From Candidatus Dormiibacterota bacterium (GTDB taxonomy: Bacteria > Chloroflexota > Dormibacteria > Aeolococcales > Bog-877): a stretch of DNA of 7,708 bases. Within the stretch, counting starts at the first letter, position 1, and the number at the start of each line of letters is the position of its first letter. The DNA is taken from the NCBI GenBank assembly GCA_030038765.1, contig JASHRA010000014.1, forward strand, positions 1-7,708, given 5' to 3'. Below, in pieces: positions 1 to 5,016 of the stretch. The position numbers and the translations under genes were made by a program. Below the pieces are notes generated by a model. It was not told the origin of the DNA and did no database searches. It saw only the letters and a list, made by a program, of their open reading frames with translations.

Positions 1-1
1 T

Positions 2-172
2 CTCGGCAGGGCGGTTTCCGAGCTCGCCCTCTCCGGCATCAGGGGCAGGGGCTCACGGCGCCGTTCAGCCTCGGGCTTCCCTGTGCTGGCGGGCGTTCCC
101 GGGCATCCGGTGACAGATGAGCTTGTTGCCTCCTATCGTGACGACGAACCGGCGGCGGTCGATGCTTCTTGA
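2..172 (+). CDS. vapB: VapB-type antitoxin, C-terminal part (5' end outside window)
   Basis: This is an open frame from the left edge to TGA at 170-172, giving the last 56 residues of a protein. It begins LGRAVSELALSGIRG, then has an Arg/Ser linker, GFPVL, VPGHPVTDELVASYRDDE and a short tail. The order matches antitoxins of the VapB kind paired with PIN toxins in actinobacteria: an xxSELAxxG helix ending the DNA-binding part, then GFPV...P(I/V)T.E.V as the toxin-binding tail. The ribbon-helix-helix N-terminus would lie left of the window. The frame overlaps the toxin ATG at 162 by 11 bases, so the two are translationally coupled. Expected role, from the family: neutralise the PIN toxin and repress the operon. 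The two other plus frames here (stops at 111-113 and 118-120) give no antitoxin-like sequence. The assignment rests on motif recall and position. Confidence 0.75.
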   Translation, partial: LGRAVSELALSGIRGRGSRRRSASGFPVLAGVPGHPVTDELVASYRDDEPAAVDAS

Positions 173-581
173 CGTCAACGTGCTGCTGGCGCTGGCCTGG
201 GATCAGCACATCCACCATGAAATCGCGCACGAACGGTTTGCCGAACTCGACAACTGGAGCACGTGCCCGGTAACCGAGGCTGGTCTGCTGCGGCTGCTCT
301 TGACCCGACAAGTCGTGGGTCGACAGGTGAGCGGTGCCGAAGCGATCGGACAGCTCCAGGCGATGCGCCGCGTTCCAGGATGGAGCTTCATCTCGGACTC
401 GGTCTCGCTTGCCGCTCCCTCCATCGACATGCGCGTGCTGATGGGGCGCAGGCAGGTTACTGACCTCCAACTCGTCAACCTCGCGGCGGCGAACAACACG
501 ACGCTCGCGACGTTCGATGCAACGCTCAGAGCCTCGCTCGTGCCGGAGGACCAGCGCTGGGTCAGCGTCTGGAGCGGCTGA
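162..581 (+). CDS. vapC: VapC-type PIN-domain ribonuclease toxin
   Basis: A 139-residue protein, the usual length for a VapC toxin. It opens MLLDVNVLLALAWDQHIHH, the standard first strand of a PIN domain. The four acidic residues expected to hold Mg2+ are visible: D4, E39 (in CPVTEAGLLRLL), D101 (in VTDLQLVNLA) and D119 (in ATFDATL). PIN toxins of this class are endoribonucleases that cut RNA, often tRNA or rRNA, when the antitoxin is lost; the target cannot be read from sequence. The frame is open from an ATG at 117, but that start would add 15 non-PIN residues and deepen the overlap with the antitoxin. The ATG at 162 puts the catalytic Asp at position 4 and leaves an 11-base overlap, so it is preferred. 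A hand-counted line (181-240) is about 60% GC, clearly below the neighbours, which fits a mobile module. Confidence 0.9.
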   Translation: MLLDVNVLLALAWDQHIHHEIAHERFAELDNWSTCPVTEAGLLRLLLTRQVVGRQVSGAEAIGQLQAMRRVPGWSFISDSVSLAAPSIDMRVLMGRRQVTDLQLVNLAAANNTTLATFDATLRASLVPEDQRWVSVWSG

Positions 582-832
582 GCGGGGCATAGGCATTACA
601 CGGCCTGACTGACCACGTCAGCGCTCATGAGGGGCCCAGCTCGTGGCCAGTTGCGAGGATCGTCCACCCCTCGGTCGCGGACTCACCCCGATGTCCCCTG
701 CGCCGGGATGCACCGACGCTGAAGAGTGGCGAGCTTCTTCTCCCAGACGTATCAGGCCGCCGCTTTGGAGGTGGTGGCGGACGCCACAAGGAACGGCGGT
801 GCGAAGTCGACGGTCGCGCTGTCCACTTTCGA

Positions 833-852
833 GACCGAATCACACCTCGGTC
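833..852. repeat. Inverted repeat with 6-bp arms
   Basis: The arms GACCGA (833-838) and TCGGTC (847-852) are perfect complements around an 8-base loop. The repeat lies about 65 bases past the MFS stop codon. There is no T-run on either strand, so it is not a classical intrinsic terminator. It may help end transcription in the convergent gap, or be chance. Confidence 0.35.
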
Positions 853-877
853 GGTACGCGTGGATTTTGGCTGTCAT

Positions 878-892
878 CGTGACCGAGTCACG
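878..892 (-). terminator. Possible 3' hairpin of the MFS gene
   Basis: CGTGACCGAGTCACG is a perfect inverted repeat with 6-bp arms and a CGA loop, 23 bases past the MFS stop on the minus strand. No T-tract follows, so it would be a U-less terminator at best; such hairpins have been proposed for actinobacteria. Its nine-base core GACCGAGTC recurs inside an operator-like repeat at 3797-3811, so a protein-binding role is the alternative. Confidence 0.35.
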
Positions 893-895
893 CCG

Positions 896-905
896 GTCCC
901 GGGAC
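896..905. repeat. 10-bp perfect palindrome
   Basis: GTCCCGGGAC is self-complementary without a loop and sits 10 bases past the MFS stop codon. Together with the repeat at 878-892 it makes this 3' region rich in dyads. As a loopless palindrome in GC-rich DNA it could be chance. Confidence 0.3.
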
Positions 906-915
906 GCTCCGGCCC

Positions 916-2232
916 TCAGTCGCGCGCGCGCTCCCGGTCCCGCGTGACGCCCGGCACGGCTAGGAAGGCGAGCGTGACGACGCTGGCCAGGGCTCCGGCT
1001 AGGACCAGCACCAGGCGCGCCCCGAGCGCGCCCGCCACCGGTCCGGTGGCGGCGTTGGAGACGGGCGTGAGGCTGAAGGAGACGGTGAGGTCGAGGCTGG
1101 AGACGCGCCCCAGCATCTGGCCCGGCACCTGGGCCGCCATGCGGGCGAACCAGATGAGGTTGCCGAAGGAGACCCCGCCCAGGGTGAGGAACATGCAGGG
1201 GAAGAGCTGCCAGCCGGAGCGGGCCAGGCCCATGGGGATGAGGGCGGCCGTGGCGACGGCCCAGACGGAGAAGATCCAGACCACCTGGTGGCGGGGGATG
1301 CCGCGCCAGGCCACGAAGGCGGCGGCGCTGAGGGCGCCCAGGCCGCCGCAGGCGCCGGCCAGGCCCAGGGTCTGGGGACCGGCGTGGAGCCGGTACTTGA
1401 TGAGGTAGGGGACGAGGACGGCGAGGGGCCCGGTGAGGGCGATGTTGGCCAGGCCGGCGGCGGCGATGCCGGCCCAGATCCAGGGCACGGAGCGGACCAG
1501 GTGGAGGGCCTCACGGGCCTCGGAGAGGACCGAGCGCGAGGCCCCTTGGGCACCCTCGGCGGGTGCCGGGGCCGGAGCCGGGCGCATGGCCGCCAGGGTG
1601 GCGGCGGCGACGAAGAAGCTGGCCCCGTCGATGAGGAAGGCGGGTCCGGTGCCGCCGGCGGCGATCAGGAGACCGCCGAGTGCGGGGCCGAGGAGGGACT
1701 GGGTGATGGGGGAGACGAACTGCTCCACGGCCATCGCCTGGGGCAGCAGCTCGGTCTCCACCAGGCTCGGCACGATGGCCCGGGAGGCGGGCAGGAAGAA
1801 GGCCTGGCTCAGCCCGTAGACGGCGACCAGGCCCACGATGTCGGCGAGGTTGGCCAGCCGCAGCAGCACCAGCACGCCGAGGGCGCCGATGGCGAGGCCG
1901 CTGACGGCGTTGCCGTAGAGCATGACCCGGCGGCGGTCGAGGCGGTCGCTGACGACCCCGCCGAGCAGCAGCAGCAGGACCTGGGGCAGCCCGAAGGCGG
2001 CCGACACGACGCCCAGGGCGGTGGGTGCGTTGTAGAGGCGGTAGACCTCCCAGGCGATGGCGACGAAGTAGACGCCGTCGCCGACCAGGGAGACGGTGGA
2101 GCCGGACCAGAGGAGGACGAACTCGCGGACCTCGAAGAGCTGGGAGAGACGGTCCGGCAGCAGGCGCCGGACCCGGCTCCGGGGGCGAGCCGGCTCCGGG
2201 CCGGTGGGACCCCCGGGCTCTTGTGGTGGCAC
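916..2232 (-). CDS. MFS exporter, MFS_3/DHA3-type
   Basis: A 438-residue integral membrane protein with about 12 hydrophobic segments. The N-terminal tail of about 35 residues is Pro/Arg-rich and cytoplasmic-looking. TM1 starts near 38 (FVLLWSGSTVSLVGDGVYFV). The motif A-like loop GGVVSDRLDRRRVMLYGN (91-108) lies between TM2 and TM3. A Pro/Ala-rich central loop (217-250) separates the two six-helix halves. GQMLGRVSSLD (371-381) is typical of the MFS_3 branch (EntS/MefA-like). Members are proton-driven exporters of drugs, siderophores or macrolides; the substrate here is unknown. The start is GTG with no Shine-Dalgarno, but TAGAAT lies six bases upstream, so a leaderless mRNA is likely. The gene looks monocistronic: DUF2182 ends 172 bases upstream on the same strand, and nothing follows on this strand. 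An 11-base CG alternation (921-931) encodes part of the Arg-rich C-terminus. Confidence 0.9.
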   Translation of the reverse strand: MPPQEPGGPTGPEPARPRSRVRRLLPDRLSQLFEVREFVLLWSGSTVSLVGDGVYFVAIAWEVYRLYNAPTALGVVSAAFGLPQVLLLLLGGVVSDRLDRRRVMLYGNAVSGLAIGALGVLVLLRLANLADIVGLVAVYGLSQAFFLPASRAIVPSLVETELLPQAMAVEQFVSPITQSLLGPALGGLLIAAGGTGPAFLIDGASFFVAAATLAAMRPAPAPAPAEGAQGASRSVLSEAREALHLVRSVPWIWAGIAAAGLANIALTGPLAVLVPYLIKYRLHAGPQTLGLAGACGGLGALSAAAFVAWRGIPRHQVVWIFSVWAVATAALIPMGLARSGWQLFPCMFLTLGGVSFGNLIWFARMAAQVPGQMLGRVSSLDLTVSFSLTPVSNAATGPVAGALGARLVLVLAGALASVVTLAFLAVPGVTRDRERARD

Positions 2233-2238
2233 CGGCGG

Positions 2239-2244
2239 ATTCTA
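2239..2244 (-). promoter_or_regulatory. -10 element of a probable leaderless promoter for the MFS gene
   Basis: On the minus strand TAGAAT (TANNNT, 5 of 6 to TATAAT) is followed by exactly six bases, CCGCCG, and then the GTG start. That spacing puts the transcription start on or next to the start codon, as in leaderless genes of actinobacteria and Deinococcus. No clear -35 hexamer is visible 16-18 bases further upstream. The lack of any Shine-Dalgarno before the GTG agrees. Confidence 0.6.
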
Positions 2245-2404
2245 TTGGGAGGCCGGGTGCTGCCTCGTGCTGTCGCGCCCCGTCCCGGCCGCTCCGCGCC
2301 CGGAAGCCCCGGTCGAAACTCCAGCCCGGCGCCGCCGGATCACGGAGCCAGGGCTGAGGGGGCCGTCTCCGGGAGCGGGACTGGGCGGACCCGCTGGCGG
2401 TGGG

Positions 2405-3172
2405 CTACATCGAGCTCGCCTGGAGACCGGGCAGCAGGGCCGGCACGAAGGGGACCAGCACCGCCAACGCGAGCAGGCCCACGCCGACGGCTCGCGAGAA
2501 GAGCGCCCCGTGACGCCAGACCTTCTCCAGGAGCACCACTCCTGCCAGGCCGATCATGGCGGGGACGTTCATCACGCCCACGGCGACCAGCACGATCATC
2601 AGGCCCCAGCAGCAGGCGACGCAGAAGAGACCGTGGTGGAGGCCGACACGCAGGTCGCGGGTGACGCCGCGGTAGCTGGCGTAGTGGATGAGCGCCCCCA
2701 CCGGGGTCCGGCAGCGGTGCAGGCACACCTCCTTGAGCGGCGAGAGCTGGTAGATGCCGGCCACCAGGAAGATCGCTGCTCCCAGCCAGAGCGCCTCATG
2801 AGGGGCGAGCCGCACCAGGCGGCCGGTGCCGAGCAGGACGACGTAGACCGCGACGCCGAAGGCGGCCCAGGCGACCAGGTAGCCGGCGACGAAGAGGACG
2901 ATCCCGAGCACGCGTTCCCGGGCCGCGCCACGCGCCGCGACGGAGCGGATCCAGACCACCGCGGTGGGCGCCACCGAGGGGATCATCATCGCGGCCATCA
3001 TCACGATCCAGACGACCAGGAAGGCGAGCAGCGAGAGACCCATGGCGCCTGCCCCGACCCCCATCTGGCCGGACCAGGCGATGGTGGCGGCCCAGGCCAC
3101 CGCCGCCACCACGCAGAGTCCGGCCCACCAGGGCAGGAGCTGGCTCAGCGAGGGGGCGCTGGGCGCGTTCAC
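2405..3172 (-). CDS. DUF2182 membrane protein, predicted metal-binding
   Basis: A 255-residue polytopic membrane protein matching DUF2182 (PF09948, COG5486), described only as a predicted metal-binding membrane protein. Hydrophobic segments lie near 15-33, 42-75 (with VVWIVMMAAMMIPS), 88-115, 125-145, 182-213 and 226-250. Family blocks seen are GYLVAWAAFG (97-106), YQLSPLKEVCLHRCRTP (141-157), GLHHGLFCVACCWGLM (177-192) and EKVWRHG (216-222). Candidate metal ligands are C150, H152, C154, H179, H180, C184, C187, C188 and the methionines of the MMAAMM run. The start is GTG, only 13 bases after the DUF1326 stop and without a Shine-Dalgarno, so translation is probably coupled. No catalytic activity is known; metal handling or insertion with DUF1326 is inference. 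No terminator with a T-run follows. Confidence 0.9.
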   Translation of the reverse strand: MNAPSAPSLSQLLPWWAGLCVVAAVAWAATIAWSGQMGVGAGAMGLSLLAFLVVWIVMMAAMMIPSVAPTAVVWIRSVAARGAARERVLGIVLFVAGYLVAWAAFGVAVYVVLLGTGRLVRLAPHEALWLGAAIFLVAGIYQLSPLKEVCLHRCRTPVGALIHYASYRGVTRDLRVGLHHGLFCVACCWGLMIVLVAVGVMNVPAMIGLAGVVLLEKVWRHGALFSRAVGVGLLALAVLVPFVPALLPGLQASSM

Positions 3173-3185
3173 GGTGAGCGGCGGC

Positions 3186-3779
3186 TCAGCCCTGGTAGGC
3201 GAAGTCGCTCACGAAACTGTTGGTGGCGGAGAACTCGGCATCCCAGTGGTCGTGGTAGCGGACGTCCCCGGCCCTGGCCTGGGTCACCGGCTGCGAGACG
3301 GCCCCCATCAGCGGGTTGCTGATCACGGGCGGCCTGCTCCCGTCCATGCCCACCAGCTCCTCCGACTCCATCGAGATCACGTCGCCCACCGTGGCCTTGA
3401 GCGAGCCCCCGCTGCGACTGAAGGAGATGGACGCCGGAGCGACCCCCAGGACCTTGCCGATCAGGGGGCCGAGGGCCGCCAGGTGCCCTCCGGCAGCGCC
3501 GGAGAAGACCGCGCCCAGGGCCTCGGACTGCTGCGCCGTGGCCCGGTCATCGAGATAGAGAGCGACCTCCCAGCCGCCGTCGGTCATCCGCTTCGGCGTG
3601 TGCACCGCCATCACGGCGTTCAGCCCGGCGAGGTCGACCCCGTCCCGCTCCCCCTCCCGGACGTGCCAGGCCAGGAGCACGTCGCAGGAATCCTGGGTCG
3701 CCGCCCCCAGCCAGATGCAGGGGCAGCTGACGTCGCAGTTGCAGGTCTCGAAGTAGTCCCCCTTGACGGAGAACGCCAT
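3186..3779 (-). CDS. DUF1326 five-cysteine protein
   Basis: A 197-residue soluble protein matching DUF1326 (PF07040), of unknown function. It starts MAFSVKGDYFETCNCDVSCPC. Its only five cysteines are C13, C15, C19, C21 and C32, agreeing with the family hallmark of five conserved cysteines. Histidines near the C-terminus (H176, H178 in RYHDHWD) might add ligands. No signal peptide or membrane segment is seen, so it is probably cytoplasmic. The frame stays open to an ATG at 3818, but that codon lies inside the -10 element. The ATG at 3779 has AGGAGGGG five bases upstream and gives the family N-terminus, so it is chosen. DUF2182 follows after 13 bases, a pairing I recall from other genomes. The CNCxxxCPC motif suggests thiol or metal binding; delivery to or receipt from DUF2182 is inference. 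Confidence 0.9.
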   Translation of the reverse strand: MAFSVKGDYFETCNCDVSCPCIWLGAATQDSCDVLLAWHVREGERDGVDLAGLNAVMAVHTPKRMTDGGWEVALYLDDRATAQQSEALGAVFSGAAGGHLAALGPLIGKVLGVAPASISFSRSGGSLKATVGDVISMESEELVGMDGSRPPVISNPLMGAVSQPVTQARAGDVRYHDHWDAEFSATNSFVSDFAYQG

Positions 3780-3784
3780 CTCAT

Positions 3785-3792
3785 CCCCTCCT
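3785..3792 (-). promoter_or_regulatory. Strong Shine-Dalgarno fixing the DUF1326 start
   Basis: AGGAGGGG on the minus strand lies five bases before the ATG at 3779. It is the best ribosome-binding site in the window and rejects the longer open frame from 3818. Confidence 0.85.
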
Positions 3793-3796
3793 GAGG

Positions 3797-3811
3797 TGCG
3801 ACCGAGTCGCA
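3797..3811 (-). promoter_or_regulatory. Operator-like inverted repeat at the DUF1326-DUF2182 promoter
   Basis: TGCGACCGAGTCGCA is a perfect inverted repeat with 6-bp arms and a 3-base centre. It lies 2 bases downstream of the TATGAT element, covering the expected transcription start near 3807, and ends before the Shine-Dalgarno. That position suits a repressor site; a 5'-leader hairpin is the alternative. The core GACCGAGTC also occurs in the repeat at 878-892, with different but still complementary outer arms. Confidence 0.45.
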
Positions 3812-3813
3812 GG

Positions 3814-3819
3814 ATCATA
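3814..3819 (-). promoter_or_regulatory. -10 element upstream of DUF1326
   Basis: TATGAT (5 of 6 to TATAAT) stands in the 63-base gap between the PHP stop and the DUF1326 start. It would start transcription near 3807, giving a leader of about 28 bases that contains the Shine-Dalgarno. No good -35 hexamer is seen 17 bases upstream. It implies DUF1326-DUF2182 can be expressed independently of the PHP gene. Confidence 0.5.
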
Positions 3820-3842
3820 CACCGGGAACTGGCCTGCGCCGC

Positions 3843-4877
3843 TCAGGACGGGGCCGGACCGGCGCGCCCGGGGCTGCGCCCCCGCTGCAGCAGCTCCGCG
3901 GCCGGGAGCGAGTTCAGGACCAGTTCGGCGCCAAGGCCGGCTCGGGCCGCCCGCTGGGCGCCGAGACGGAGCCACTCCAGCTCCCCGGGGGCGTGGGCGT
4001 CGGTGTCGATGGTGAAGCGGCAGCCCAGGCCCAGGGCCAGCTCCAGGAGCGGCAGGGGCGGATCCTGCCGCTCGGGCCGGGAGTTGATCTCCACGGCTGT
4101 GCCGGCCTCGGCGCAGGCGCGGAAGACGCGCTCGGCGTCGAACGTCGAGGGAGGGCGCTCCCGACCCCTGATGAGGCGGCCGGTGCAGTGTCCGAGGACG
4201 TCGGTCCGGGGGTTGCTGACCGCCGCCACCAGGCGCTCCGTCATCTGCGCCTCCTCCATGCGCAGCTTGGAGTGGACGCTGGCCACGACCAGGTCCAGTT
4301 GGCCCAGCAGCTCCGGCTCCTGGTCCAGGCCGCCGTCGTCGAGGATGTCGACCTCGATGCCGGTGAGGATGCGGAAGGGCCTGAGCTCGGCATTGAGCCG
4401 GGCCACCTCCTCCAGCTGGAGCCGGAGCCGTTCCGGGCTGAGGCCCCGGGCCACCCGGAGCCGGGGGCTGTGGTCGGTGAGGACGAGGTATTCGTGGCCC
4501 AGCTCGATCGCTGCTCCCGCCATCTCGGCGATCGGGCAGCTGCCGTCGGACCAGTCGGAGTGGGTGTGGCAGTCGCCGCGGAGGCGGGAGCGGATCTCGG
4601 CCGCTCGTCCCTCCAGCGGAGCCGGCCGGCGCGCCTCCAGCTCCTCGAGGTAGGCGGGCCGGCCCCGGTCCAGGGTCTCGGCGATGATGCGGGCGCTGGT
4701 CTCCCCGACCCCGGGCAGGCTCCGGAGCCGGCCGCTGGCGGCGAGGCTGGTGAGCTCCTCAGCGGGGACCGCGTCCAGCTCCCGGGCGGCTCGCCTGAAG
4801 GCCCGGCAGCGAAAGGCGTCCGCCAGCTCCTCCTCCAGCAGGTAGGCGATCCGGCGCAGCGCCGCGGCGGGCGCCAA
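3843..4877 (-). CDS. Helix-hairpin-helix / PHP-domain phosphoesterase, PolX C-terminal-like
   Basis: A 344-residue protein. Residues 1-65 form a PolX-like helical domain (ALRRIAYLLEEELADAF, then the helix-hairpin-helix LPGVGETSARII at 54-65) that should bind DNA without sequence preference. Residues about 100-325 are a PHP domain with the expected metal ligands: H104, H106 and D111 (CHTHSDWSDG), H136 (TDH), E175 (GIEVDI), H202 (ASVHS), H230 (LGHCTGR), and D293 and H295 (DTDAH). In bacterial PolX the PHP domain is a Mn2+-dependent 3'-5' exonuclease and AP-processing module after a family X polymerase. Here the polymerase is absent; similar stand-alone proteins occur in actinobacteria. A histidinol-phosphatase-like role cannot be excluded. 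The start is TTG; no ATG or GTG lies nearby upstream and the Shine-Dalgarno is weak, so the exact start is unsure. It lies 139 bases after the glycosyltransferase and 63 before DUF1326. Confidence 0.87.
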   Translation of the reverse strand: MAPAAALRRIAYLLEEELADAFRCRAFRRAARELDAVPAEELTSLAASGRLRSLPGVGETSARIIAETLDRGRPAYLEELEARRPAPLEGRAAEIRSRLRGDCHTHSDWSDGSCPIAEMAGAAIELGHEYLVLTDHSPRLRVARGLSPERLRLQLEEVARLNAELRPFRILTGIEVDILDDGGLDQEPELLGQLDLVVASVHSKLRMEEAQMTERLVAAVSNPRTDVLGHCTGRLIRGRERPPSTFDAERVFRACAEAGTAVEINSRPERQDPPLPLLELALGLGCRFTIDTDAHAPGELEWLRLGAQRAARAGLGAELVLNSLPAAELLQRGRSPGRAGPAPS

Positions 4878-5016
4878 AGCGCCCGCCGCCCCGGTCGACG
4901 CTCGGTTCGGTGCTGTGCTCGGGATGGGGGTCCGCTCCTGGCGCTGGCCGCCGCTCAGGGCCCCATTGTCCGGATCGGGGAGGGGAGGGGGCCTCGGCCT
5001 GCTCGATCGGTCGGGG

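Larger units (their letters stand above)
582..915. other. Gene-poor convergent gap between vapC and the MFS gene
   Basis: No convincing gene is seen in these 334 bases. The plus-strand toxin and the minus-strand transporter both end facing this gap. The best open frame starts at GTG 726 and runs to 947, giving 73 residues that begin ASFFSQTYQAAALEVVADA. It has no Shine-Dalgarno, has a stop just upstream at 720-722, runs 32 bases into the transporter's 3' end and becomes Arg/Ala/Pro-rich there. I regard it as chance or a decayed fragment. A weak 5-bp hairpin (CTGAC/GTCAG, 605-621) follows vapC. Larger inverted repeats at 833-852, 878-892 and 896-905 are listed separately. Base composition (line 781-840 about 62% GC) resembles vapC, not the transporter. 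No tRNA-like T-arm was found. Confidence 0.5.

Noticed and set aside
117..161. Longer vapC start at ATG 117
   Set aside because: It adds 15 residues outside the PIN fold and lies well inside the antitoxin frame. ATG 162 gives the canonical PIN N-terminus.
726..947. 73-codon plus-strand frame in the gap after vapC
   Set aside because: No Shine-Dalgarno, no recognisable family, overlap with the MFS 3' end and drift into Arg/Pro/Ala-rich sequence.
2260..2404. Possible tRNA or terminator between DUF2182 and the MFS gene
   Set aside because: A TTCGA occurs on the minus strand but without a pairing T-stem; only 4-bp stems and no T-run were found.
1288..2664. Long plus-strand frame antisense to the MFS gene (458 codons)
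   Set aside because: Gly/Ala/Asp/Gln-rich translation without domains; an expected GC-rich shadow of the transporter.
2096..3322. Long plus-strand frame across the MFS start, DUF2182 and the DUF1326 3' end
   Set aside because: Low-complexity translation crossing three clear minus-strand features; no family resemblance.
3780..3818. Longer DUF1326 start at ATG 3818
   Set aside because: That ATG lies within the -10 element, while ATG 3779 has a strong Shine-Dalgarno and the family N-terminus.
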